Position numbers and translations under genes: made by a program. From assembly GCA_018609935.1 (NCBI GenBank), contig JAHENH010000046.1:1-8227 (forward strand): a DNA stretch of 8,227 nt, read 5' to 3'. Below, piece by piece: positions 1 through 6,434 of the stretch (position 1 is the first letter of the stretch; each line of letters begins with the position of its first letter). This DNA is from Halobacteriales archaeon (GTDB taxonomy: Archaea > Halobacteriota > Halobacteria > Halorutilales > JAHENH01). The notes below the pieces were generated by a model. That model was given only the letters and a program-made list of their open reading frames with translations, had not been told where the DNA came from and did not search any database.

Positions 1-1254
1 AGTGGACCTATAGCCCACCCTGTAAATGCTTTATTTGAAAGTATGAGTGGATTCACTACAACTGGAGCAACGGTAATGGAAAATATATCTGTTAAATATC
101 ATTCTCATTCATTAATGATGTGGAGACAGATAACACAATGGATAGGAGGTATGGGGATTATAGTTTTGATGATAGCTATTCTACCTAAACTTTCTATTGG
201 GGGATCCCAATTAATGGACGCAGAAGCACCAGGTATAAGTGTGGAAAAACTAACTCCTCGAATTGCGGAAACCGCTAGAATCCTATGGAGTATTTATATA
301 TTTTTCACAATTGTATTAATTATGTTTTTATATTTACTTCATAAGATAGGGTTTGCTCCAAATATGACTCTTTACAATTCTATAGCACATGCTTTTACTA
401 CACTTCCAACTGGAGGATTTTCACCTGAAGCCCGTAGTATAGAAGCTTTTTCTTCTTCAGTACAATGGTTACTTATTATATTTATGATAATAGGAGGAAC
501 TAACTTTGCGTTAATATGGCATTTTATAAATGGTAAACCTAAAAGGTTAATTAAAAATTCAGAATTTAAATTCTATATAGCCTCCCTGTTCATTCTATCT
601 ATCCTTGTATCTATGTTTTTATTTACAGGTTTTGGATTGAAACAAGTATCTATACAAATAGATCCTATAGTAGGTGATTTTTTACATTCAATTCGTCAAG
701 CAATATTCCAATCTGTCTCTATACTTACTACAACTGGATATGCAAGTATGGATTTTAATACATGGAGTGATCCTGCAAAGTATCTATTACTTATAAGTAT
801 GTTTATTGGAGGTTCAGCAGGTTCAGCAGCAGGATCAATAAAAGCAGTAAGATGGTATGTAATATTAAAATCAATTAAAAGAGAGCTTTTTATAACTATT
901 CATCCTGACTCAATACTTCCAATTAGGTTCTCAGGAAATATATTAGATGAAAAAACAATACATAATATATATGTCTTCACATTTATTTTTATTATATTAG
1001 TTTTTATATCTACATTACTTTTCTTTTTAGATTCCATACAAACAAATACTGATTTAACAGTACTAGAATCTCTTAGTGTAAGTTTAGCGGTATTAGGAAA
1101 TGTAGGACCTGGGTTTGGAGTCGCTGGACCTATGGAAAATTATATGTCTTTTTCTATACAAGCTAAACTATATATGGTTTTTTTAATGTGGATTGGAAGA
1201 GTTGAAATTTTGTCGATATTGGTTTTATTCACACCTAGCTTCTGGAAATCCTAA
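1..1254 (+). CDS. trkH: TrkH-type potassium uptake channel subunit, 5' end missing
   Basis: This is the membrane channel subunit of a Trk/Ktr-type K+ uptake system, which normally works with a cytoplasmic NAD-binding TrkA regulator; no trkA is in the window. The frame is already open at base 1 (SGPIAHPVNALFESMSGFTT), so the ATG at 43 is internal. About 417 residues are present, and full TrkH proteins have roughly 480-500. Pore loops appear in the expected order: SGFTTTGATV (filter 1), AFTTLPTGGFSP (filter 2), SILTTTGYAS (filter 3) and AVLGNVGPGFG (filter 4). The family segment GGSAGSAAGSIK precedes the last pore unit, and the C-terminus GRVEILSILVLFTPSFW is typical. Family assignment is secure; ion preference is inferred. 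About 200 bases separate it from the next gene, so the two are probably not one operon. Confidence 0.95.
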   Translation, partial: SGPIAHPVNALFESMSGFTTTGATVMENISVKYHSHSLMMWRQITQWIGGMGIIVLMIAILPKLSIGGSQLMDAEAPGISVEKLTPRIAETARILWSIYIFFTIVLIMFLYLLHKIGFAPNMTLYNSIAHAFTTLPTGGFSPEARSIEAFSSSVQWLLIIFMIIGGTNFALIWHFINGKPKRLIKNSEFKFYIASLFILSILVSMFLFTGFGLKQVSIQIDPIVGDFLHSIRQAIFQSVSILTTTGYASMDFNTWSDPAKYLLLISMFIGGSAGSAAGSIKAVRWYVILKSIKRELFITIHPDSILPIRFSGNILDEKTIHNIYVFTFIFIILVFISTLLFFLDSIQTNTDLTVLESLSVSLAVLGNVGPGFGVAGPMENYMSFSIQAKLYMVFLMWIGRVEILSILVLFTPSFWKS

Positions 1255-1341
1255 AATAATATTAAATATTTTTATCTAAAATACTCAAATGATTTTTTAA
1301 TGTCTTAAGTATATATCTAAAGCGTATTAAAAAACTTTACT

Positions 1342-1358
1342 ATAGTTTATAAAACTAT
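1342..1358. repeat. Short perfect inverted repeat in the trkH downstream spacer
   Basis: ATAGTTT and AAACTAT form perfect 7-base arms around a 3-base centre. It lies about 90 bases after the trkH stop and about 100 bases before the next start. It could be an operator or part of a terminator. In DNA this AT-rich, chance is a real alternative. Confidence 0.3.
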
Positions 1359-1409
1359 CACAATTAAAATATAAATACAAAAATCTATTTTAGACATTTT
1401 TTCTAAACA

Positions 1410-1418
1410 TATATATAA
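1410..1418 (+). promoter_or_regulatory. Possible TATA box for the membrane protein gene at 1457
   Basis: TATATATAA lies about 43 bases before the ATG at 1457. With the usual archaeal TATA-to-start distance of about 26 bases, transcription would begin near 1440 and leave a leader of about 17 bases. Many TATA-like strings occur in this spacer, so the choice is weak. Confidence 0.3.
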
Positions 1419-1456
1419 CATAAGATCTAACTTTCTTGTGAATTAATTGTTATTAT

Positions 1457-2647
1457 ATGGGGGGAAGACCACCTCGGGAGGTTAATAAATGGGGTAGGAG
1501 GTTTGTTCTGACAGGTGTAATATTTTTAGTTGTATGGCAACTTTCTGTATTAACTAATTTCCCTAGACGGACAACAGTTTCTTTAGGTATTTTCGGATTT
1601 ATATTACATGTAATATTGGGTAAAGGATATACATTGATACCATCTTATTTTCATGAATCTCTTAAACCTAAAAAATCACCTTTTTTAACGTTCCCTCTAA
1701 CGGTTTTTGGTGCTATATTAATTTCGATTGCTCCAGCATATCCACTAGTTAATCTATACGGCTCCTTAATTTGGAGTTTAGGTATACTTATTTTTTTTGG
1801 ATCCATAACTTGGAGTGTAAGAGAAAATCCAACAGGGAAAAAAACAGAAAACAGTAATAAATCTAAGAAAGATCTTGAACCTGTAGATAATTTTGCAAAT
1901 CCATTTATGCTTATTGCTCTTTTATATATTATTTTAGGGTCTCTATGGTTTTTCATATCTAATTTTAACTTTTTCTCTAATCCGTTTATACCACAAAAAA
2001 TATCACATTTTTTAGCAGCAGGTGGTGGAGCATTATTGTTATTTTCGGTAGGGTTTAGATTACTTCCTAGGTTTTTAGGTTCTAAACCATCTTTAAATAT
2101 GGCCAGAATAACTTTACCTACAGGAGCAATTGGTCCATTATTGATAAGTATAGGGCTCCCAATAGGTTCAATATTTCAACTAGGAGCAGCTATAGAAGCA
2201 ATAGCTGTAACTGCTTTTATGGTTGAATATATACGAATGTTATATATATCGAAGACAAAAAATATAGGATTCTATTCTATAGCAATAGGTGTTTTAAGTG
2301 GATTTATAGCCATACTTATTGGTCTTCACTTTGCGTTTACAGGACAACTAACACCTACACTAGTAACAATACATTATAGACTTAATTTAGTTGGATTTCT
2401 TGGATTGAGTATTATAGGAGTAACATATAGGTTTTATCCTCCTACTATAGGAAATTTCTTTGCTGCAAAAAAGTCAACTGCTATAGCTTCTGTTTCTTTA
2501 ATAACTATTGGACTATATATGGAACTATTCGGTGTCTTTCAAAGATTATCTATTCTAACAAAAATAGGACAAATAATTGTGTTAACTGGCTGTATAATAT
2601 ATGCATATCTTATACTTGGCTTAACCTATGAAAAATCCAAAAGATAA
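1457..2647 (+). CDS. Polytopic membrane protein, NnrS / heme-copper-oxidase subunit I-like
   Basis: This 396-residue, almost wholly hydrophobic protein has about 12 predicted helices and one polar cytoplasmic-type loop (about residues 122-145, Lys/Asn/Glu-rich). It contains three spaced copies of a pattern in which a His is followed by a Gly-rich helix ending in aromatic-x-x-Pro: H51 with GKGYTLIP (55-62), H184 with SVGFRLLP (197-204), and H306 with GVTYRFYPP (321-329). Such His/Gly/Pro helices recall NnrS and the quinol- or heme-binding subunits related to heme-copper oxidases. NnrS-type proteins protect against or respond to nitric oxide, which suits the nirK gene 4.3 kb away, but this is similarity by eye and heme binding is unproven. 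The frame is stopped just upstream, so the ATG at 1457 is the first possible start. No clear ribosome site precedes it. Confidence 0.6.
   Translation: MGGRPPREVNKWGRRFVLTGVIFLVVWQLSVLTNFPRRTTVSLGIFGFILHVILGKGYTLIPSYFHESLKPKKSPFLTFPLTVFGAILISIAPAYPLVNLYGSLIWSLGILIFFGSITWSVRENPTGKKTENSNKSKKDLEPVDNFANPFMLIALLYIILGSLWFFISNFNFFSNPFIPQKISHFLAAGGGALLLFSVGFRLLPRFLGSKPSLNMARITLPTGAIGPLLISIGLPIGSIFQLGAAIEAIAVTAFMVEYIRMLYISKTKNIGFYSIAIGVLSGFIAILIGLHFAFTGQLTPTLVTIHYRLNLVGFLGLSIIGVTYRFYPPTIGNFFAAKKSTAIASVSLITIGLYMELFGVFQRLSILTKIGQIIVLTGCIIYAYLILGLTYEKSKR
1471..1482 (+). other. GC-rich palindrome carrying a Shine-Dalgarno-like GGAGGT inside the gene start
   Basis: ACCTCGGGAGGT is a perfect palindromic stem with a tiny loop, 12 bases after the ATG at 1459 ends. 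Its right half is a strong archaeal ribosome-binding sequence, and seven bases later comes an ATG that is out of frame and runs only two codons. It may influence translation initiation or may be chance in codons for Arg-Pro-Pro-Arg-Glu-Val. Confidence 0.3.
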
Positions 2648-2795
2648 AATTAACTAAAAAACAAAAAAGATTTGAAAGATACAAAATAATATGTAAAGAT
2701 CTAAAATATATAACTCTCAAGTCTATCTATTTTTTTTAAAAAAACAGAGTGATATAGAAAATAAAATAAGTTCCCGTGATGATTGTAAAACCATA

Positions 2796-2930
2796 ATGAT
2801 AGGTGAAAAAATACCCGCAAATGCTGGATTAGAATATGAAAATTCAAAAAAAGTAGCTTATATGTTAATTTTATCCATTTTAGTATTACTTTATATATTA
2901 TCTATAATCTATATATTATTTATATTATAG
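2796..2930 (+). CDS. Possible 44-residue single-helix membrane microprotein
   Basis: An ATG at 2796 opens 44 codons: a polar N-terminus (MIGEKIPANAGLEYENSKK) followed by one long hydrophobic helix (about residues 21-44) that runs to the stop, a tail-anchor layout. I do not recognise a family. The same frame is open for 33 codons before the ATG, back to about 2697, so it could be the end of a longer decayed gene. No clear ribosome site is visible. Hydrophobic A/T-rich codons arise easily in such DNA, so confidence is low. Confidence 0.3.
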   Translation: MIGEKIPANAGLEYENSKKVAYMLILSILVLLYILSIIYILFIL

Positions 2931-3826
2931 AATATTTCAACAAACACATATATAAAAGCGAATATAACTTATTATATTCAAATACTAACATTTTTCAAAT
3001 TAAATATTCGAAAAGAAATATAGATTATATTTTTTTATTCTTCTCTAAATAAAATAATTTTTTAGTGTTTTTTGTTTTTGGATCCGTTAAATAATACCTC
3101 TGCCATCTTACTGGCTATATATACAAAAAAGTTTGTGAGATGAACTAAAAATATTTAAAAAGATTCCTAGTATTGTTGGAAAAATAGTTTCTGGAATACT
3201 TTCAATTGTCCATATAACTGGTTTTCCATTTATCTACCGAACTAAATACTGTGTGGTGTATTAATTATTGATGAAACCATTGAGAGTCCGGTTACAAAAC
3301 CTAAATCACAAAAAATTAACAACCCCTAACTAAAATTTTAACATAAGAAAACTAAGTCCTTGCTTAATGGAACTATCTGAAGTATAGCTTATAATGTACC
3401 TGTGATGTTGCCTTTGAATCCAATATCAGGCGGGTTGCCCCATCCTAATATTTAATAAAGACTTTGTAAGCTGTCTTTCAAATATTGTTATAAGTCTAAT
3501 TACAAAAAGTAATATTGCAAGTACAATAATCTCTAAAATAATTATGGACAGACTTATCTCTGATATGAACTAAACTAATAAAAGTGCTATATAAAATATC
3601 AAATAGAAATGACAGTAAAGGATAGAATAGATTTTTATATTTTTGTAGTTGGATGATTGGACATGGAAATTTCATAGAGTTATGATTTTACTTTTCCATT
3701 ATTAATATATGATTTTTAATTTTGTTTTTTTTTGGTTTTTGATTTTAGATTAAATATGTTTATTTTTAGTTGAAATATTTATTTAATTCACTGTAGTTAT
3801 TTCAATTTAATGGAGTAACAAGTTCG
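2931..3826. other. Long AT-rich region without an intact gene
   Basis: No convincing intact reading frame is present on either strand. The segment 3070-3570 is somewhat richer in G/C and contains broken coding-like pieces on the minus strand (see the separate entry). The segment 3600-3826 is low-complexity, with T-runs around 3720-3770, and I see no RNA gene, CRISPR array or insertion-sequence end in it. It may be a decayed gene plus spacer. Confidence 0.6.
3108..3569 (-). pseudogene. Fragments of a possible decayed membrane-protein gene
   Basis: Read on the minus strand, three successive pieces look protein-like but lie in different frames and are separated by stops. Piece one (3569-3426) contains FVIRLITIFERQLTKSLL after a long hydrophobic helix. 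Piece two (3325-3242) contains GFVTGLSMVSSIINTPHSI. Piece three (3233-3108) contains VIWTIESIPETIFPTILGI. All have the Gly/Pro/hydrophobic texture of membrane helices with sparse polar residues. I cannot name the parent family. A faint resemblance of piece one to the NuoH loop (an ERxL...R-x-G region) was too weak to use. Chance open stretches remain possible. Confidence 0.3.
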
Positions 3827-3851
3827 GGATTAATCCTAACAATATATAAAT
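3827..3851 (+). promoter_or_regulatory. Putative promoter of the CGCGG gene: palindrome plus TATA box
   Basis: TATATAAATA at 3842-3851 is a good archaeal TATA element and predicts transcription from about 3870-3875. Immediately upstream lies the perfect 10-base palindrome GGATTAATCC (3827-3836), placed where a regulator could block or help TFB/TBP binding. A GAGG at 3880-3883 then sits as a possible ribosome site in a short leader. Confidence 0.45.
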
Positions 3852-3880
3852 ACAATTTCTATATATGGTAATAAATATAG

Positions 3881-4165
3881 AGGAAAGAAAATAAACAAAA
3901 AGATAAAAAGGAATTTATCTGGTCATATAATCTTGAACTTGATAAACATAAAAATAATAGAGATATTATTAAAAAAGAGGCTATTGAGGCTGTTGAAAGT
4001 ACAGCTAGTGGCTATTTTGTAAATTTAGTTACACATGAAAATCATGGTCATCCATCGAATTATTTATATAATATATTAAAAGAAGAATTTGGAGATAAAA
4101 TAAAAACAGAATACGTAGACCAATGTGGATGTGGTGGATATGTAACAAGAGTGTATATTAACTGA
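3881..4165 (+). CDS. CGCGG-family putative radical-SAM-modified peptide precursor, no canonical start
   Basis: The open frame spans 94 codons to TGA at 4163. It contains WSYNLELDKH, then a helix-like IIKKEAIEAVESTASG, the conserved-looking stretch VNLVTHENHGHPSNYLY, and EYVDQCGCGGYVTRVYIN at the C-terminus. The CGCGG motif is at 4124-4138. From memory this matches the haloarchaeal 'CGCGG family rSAM-modified RiPP' proteins, which are about this long and are proposed substrates of a radical SAM/SPASM enzyme; such a gene lies at 5337-6434. The modification is a proposal for the family, not established here. The frame has no ATG, GTG or TTG before the conserved part. The ATG at 3865 reads MVINIEERK and then hits TAA at 3892, in the frame one base off, across an A-rich tract. 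A single indel, programmed shift or sequencing error at 3884-3901 would join them. A non-standard start after GAGG (3880-3883) is the alternative. Confidence 0.7.
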   Translation, partial: RKENKQKDKKEFIWSYNLELDKHKNNRDIIKKEAIEAVESTASGYFVNLVTHENHGHPSNYLYNILKEEFGDKIKTEYVDQCGCGGYVTRVYIN

Positions 4166-4174
4166 TTCCATTCC

Positions 4175-4190
4175 TATTTTTCCTTTTTTA
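4175..4190 (+). terminator. T-rich archaeal-type terminator after the CGCGG gene
   Basis: TATTTTTCCTTTTTTA begins ten bases after the stop at 4165. Archaeal RNA polymerase commonly terminates at such T-runs without a hairpin. The convergent gene ends at 4262, leaving a 96-base spacer. Confidence 0.45.
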
Positions 4191-4261
4191 TATTGATAAA
4201 TGAGAAGTATCTTTTTAAACAATATAATTTGGATTATTTTCATTATATGGTCTTTGATAAA

Positions 4262-4735
4262 TTAGTTTAAGTTATTATTTTTATATTTTTTAATAGTTGA
4301 ATATCCTGTTTCTAATATAAGCCATATTATAGCGAGTAGAGAGGGAAATATAGAGATAAATAATGCAATTAATAAAATTAAAAATCCAAGTTGAAATCCC
4401 ACTAATATAGCTAATAGAAAACCAAAAAGTAGTCCTAGTCCAATTATAATACCTGTCCCTATAAGTAGCCACCGTTGATATTGGTTAAAACCTAAAATGT
4501 CTTCTTGTCCCAGAAGTGTAGGTAGAGCTATACCTATACTTATAAGTCCAAGAAATAGTATTGTGAATATAGTTCCAAAGAAATAAGCTAGACCTGTAAC
4601 AAATCCTTCACTATTTTCCGGTGGTTGGGGTAGAGTTGCCAGTGAATAAATTAATATAGTTGCACCTATAAATCCAATAATGATCAATATAGATCGAAGC
4701 CCCTGAATAAAGAATATCTTTAGTTTTTTATTCAT
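4262..4735 (-). CDS. Four-helix integral membrane protein of unknown function
   Basis: The product has 157 residues from the ATG at 4735. A GTG four codons earlier (4747) is possible, but the ATG followed by the Lys-rich NKKLK cap is the more natural start. Four hydrophobic segments are visible, at about 14-34, 48-70, 89-111 and 114-143. A polar loop (TLPQPPENSEG) follows the first, and LPTLLGQEDILGFNQYQRW lies before the third. The second loop and 'x-QYQRW-helix' arrangement resembles small membrane proteins common in haloarchaea, but I cannot name a family. It is the last gene of a minus-strand series, 88 bases after the ferredoxin stop, so it may be co-transcribed or have its own AT-rich promoter. 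No metal- or heme-ligand pattern is evident. Confidence 0.75.
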   Translation of the reverse strand: MNKKLKIFFIQGLRSILIIIGFIGATILIYSLATLPQPPENSEGFVTGLAYFFGTIFTILFLGLISIGIALPTLLGQEDILGFNQYQRWLLIGTGIIIGLGLLFGFLLAILVGFQLGFLILLIALFISIFPSLLAIIWLILETGYSTIKKYKNNNLN

Positions 4736-4823
4736 AATCAGATCCACTAAAGGATTAAAAATAAGATGGTAGATAAATTTTAAATATTTTGATTATAATT
4801 CTAATTTATTTTTGTATATATCT

Positions 4824-5219
4824 TTATTTTTTTAATACATTTTCTTTTATATAGCTGTCATGTCTTGCATTATATATTATTTTTATTTTGTTAGTTTCTG
4901 GTAATCCAATACAGGTTAGTCGTATATTCTTTTCATCTATGTCATTTATTCCAAGAACTTGTTGTCCGGGCATTTCTATTTCTCCTTTTTTAATAATCGC
5001 TGAACATGTAGCACAGTTTCCAGATCTACATGAATATGGCCAATTTAACCCGGCTTTTTCTGTTGCATCTAATATATACTCATATTTTTTTACCTTTATT
5101 TTTCCATAGTTCTCACTGGAAAGATCCGCTTTTTCAGCTCTTTCAAATATGTTATCTTTTTTTATATCCCAGTTTTTTTCTTCTATTATTTTATAATTAA
5201 TATATTCAACTTCTGGCAT
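4824..5219 (-). CDS. [2Fe-2S] ferredoxin, halobacterial type
   Basis: This 131-residue protein is a soluble plant-type one-electron carrier. It starts MPEVEYINYKIIEEKNWDI and carries the extra N-terminal domain (about residues 18-45) seen in halobacterial ferredoxins. The cluster ligands are Cys64, Cys69 and Cys72 in CRSGNCATC, plus Cys103 in RLTCIG. The C-terminus KIIYNARHDSYIKENVL also follows that family. Length is as expected (about 128-130). Unusually, the halobacterial insertion is not acidic here: Lys replaces many Asp/Glu, and the whole protein is near neutral (21 acidic against 22 basic by hand count). In haloarchaea such ferredoxins accept electrons from 2-oxoacid oxidoreductases. 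Directly after a radical SAM gene, a role in reducing that enzyme's clusters is a reasonable inference. Confidence 0.95.
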   Translation of the reverse strand: MPEVEYINYKIIEEKNWDIKKDNIFERAEKADLSSENYGKIKVKKYEYILDATEKAGLNWPYSCRSGNCATCSAIIKKGEIEMPGQQVLGINDIDEKNIRLTCIGLPETNKIKIIYNARHDSYIKENVLKK

Positions 5220-5234
5220 CTATATAAATTTTTG

Positions 5235-5275
5235 TTATTTAAAATATCTATATCTTTTTATTTTTTATATAAAAA
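5235..5275 (-). promoter_or_regulatory. Possible ferredoxin promoter
   Basis: The 117-base spacer between the radical SAM stop and the ferredoxin start is nearly all A/T. Two minus-strand TATA candidates are TATTTTAAATAA (5246-5235) and TATATAAAA near 5268. The first is about 21 bases from the ATG and the second would give a leader of about 20 bases. Spacer length suggests the ferredoxin can be transcribed on its own. Confidence 0.3.
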
Positions 5276-5336
5276 TATAATATTTAATAAAAAATTAAGT
5301 TTTAAATATTATTTATTTTTTCGATTAAACTTATGA

Positions 5337-6434
5337 TTATTTTTTTGATTTATATTCCTGCTTTGGTTTTTTACCGTTATAGTTTTTTGGTATATAACTA
5401 CAGAGAGGATCACCAGATAGAGGATCTTTTGTGTAAGCATAGGCTCTTGATCTGCTTCCACCACAAATATATTTATATCTGCATTCACCACATTTTCCTT
5501 TAAGTTTTTTGGGATTTCTTAAAGACTTAAATAGAGATGAATTTTGATATATATCTATAATACTTCCCTCCTTCACATTTCCTGCTGATTTTGGTAGGAA
5601 ACCTGATGGATAAACCTCTCCTGTATGGTTTATAAATACAAATCCGTTTCCCGCTGTAACACCTGTTTTTCTCCCTATATTATTGGGTGATTCTTTGTTT
5701 GTACTTTTTTTGTTTTCTTGTATTACTACTCTTCTATAGTGTGGTGCTTCTGTTGTTTTAATATTAAATTCCTCTTTTTTGTCTACCGTTGATAACCATC
5801 TCATGACTTTTTCTGCTTTTTCAGGGGAAATAGGATTAAGTAAACTTCCTCTTCCGATAGGAACAAGGAAAAACACTGACCATAAAACGGGGTCTAGTTC
5901 AGATACTAATTTACGTATCTTTTTTATATCTTGGACTGTTTCTTTACAGATAGTAGTATTAATTTGTAGAGGAAGCCCTATATCTTTCACCTTTTTTGCA
6001 GCTTTAATAGTTTGATTAAAACTTCCTTTTTGTTGACGAAATCTATCATGAGATTCTTCAGTTGCACCATCAATACTTAAAGCCATCCTGCGCAGTCCAT
6101 AATTTTTAAGGTCTTTAATTATTTCTGGCGTTAGTGAACTAGTACCGCTTGGTGTCATAGTTATTTTTAGTCCTATGTCTGTTCCATATTCTATAAGATT
6201 TAATGTATCTTCTCTCATCATTGGATCCCCGCCTGAAAGTACAACTAGTTGTTCTTCATCAAATTTTCTTATATTTTTTAGAAGGTTTTTACCTTCTTTT
6301 GTTGTTAATTCGTCTGGATGTCGATTTGGTTTAGAATCTGCTCTGCAATGTATACATGAAAGATTACATGCCTGAGTTAACTCCCAGATAACAACAAATG
6401 GCCTTTCATCAAAATTAATATTTTTATATTTCAT
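5337..6434 (-). CDS. Radical SAM/SPASM protein, TIGR04053-like
   Basis: The 365-residue enzyme has the S-adenosylmethionine [4Fe-4S] motif CNLSCIHC (Cys23, 27, 30) after the strand RPFVVIWELTQA. GGDP (68-71), SIDG (120-123) and QINTT (157-161) follow at the positions expected for the radical SAM barrel. The C-terminal SPASM-type auxiliary cluster region has Cys315, 318, 324 and 345 in CGECRYKYIC...DPLC. The phrases FFLVPIGRG, TTEAPHYRRVV, FVFINHTGEVYPSGFLP and CGGSRSRAYAYT are, as I recall, hallmarks of the TIGR04053 family, distinct from the heme synthases AhbC and AhbD. SPASM enzymes usually modify peptides or small cofactors; the CGCGG protein at 3881-4165 is the likely local substrate. 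The start ATG overlaps the stop of the upstream 61-codon ORF by four bases (ATGA), implying translational coupling. The reduced ferredoxin it needs may be the next gene. Confidence 0.9.
   Translation of the reverse strand: MKYKNINFDERPFVVIWELTQACNLSCIHCRADSKPNRHPDELTTKEGKNLLKNIRKFDEEQLVVLSGGDPMMREDTLNLIEYGTDIGLKITMTPSGTSSLTPEIIKDLKNYGLRRMALSIDGATEESHDRFRQQKGSFNQTIKAAKKVKDIGLPLQINTTICKETVQDIKKIRKLVSELDPVLWSVFFLVPIGRGSLLNPISPEKAEKVMRWLSTVDKKEEFNIKTTEAPHYRRVVIQENKKSTNKESPNNIGRKTGVTAGNGFVFINHTGEVYPSGFLPKSAGNVKEGSIIDIYQNSSLFKSLRNPKKLKGKCGECRYKYICGGSRSRAYAYTKDPLSGDPLCSYIPKNYNGKKPKQEYKSKK

Noticed and set aside
1651..1956. 101-codon minus-strand frame inside the membrane gene
   Set aside because: It lies wholly antisense to the well-formed membrane protein and has no domain texture of its own.
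3426..3569. Minus-strand fragment as NuoH remnant
   Set aside because: Only a loose ERxL...RMG resemblance is present, and the downstream pieces do not follow NuoH.
3600..3826. T-rich low-complexity stretch as an origin or CRISPR leader
   Set aside because: There are no repeat units, spacers, origin-box motifs or replication genes nearby.
3821..3837. T-loop-like string AGTTCGGGATTAATCC suggesting a tRNA
   Set aside because: It lacks the T-loop TTCRA pattern, and no acceptor, D or anticodon stems can be built around it.
4290..4472. 60-codon minus-strand frame, rich in Tyr/Asn/Ile
   Set aside because: It is an out-of-frame shadow of the four-helix membrane gene.
4888..5109. 73-codon plus-strand frame
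   Set aside because: It is the antisense shadow of the ferredoxin, whose cysteine motifs and length are convincing.
5309..5491. 60-codon minus-strand frame over the end of the radical SAM gene
   Set aside because: It overlaps the SPASM cysteine region in another frame and shows no independent support.
5779..6375. Two plus-strand frames (5779-6015 and 6175-6375)
   Set aside because: Both are antisense to the radical SAM gene, which is supported by all its motifs.
5337..6434. Radical SAM protein as the heme synthase AhbD or the deacetylase AhbC
   Set aside because: The general architecture is shared, but the phrases TTEAPHYRRVV, HTGEVYPSGFLP and CGGSRSRAYA fit the TIGR04053 type better, and no siroheme decarboxylase genes are nearby.
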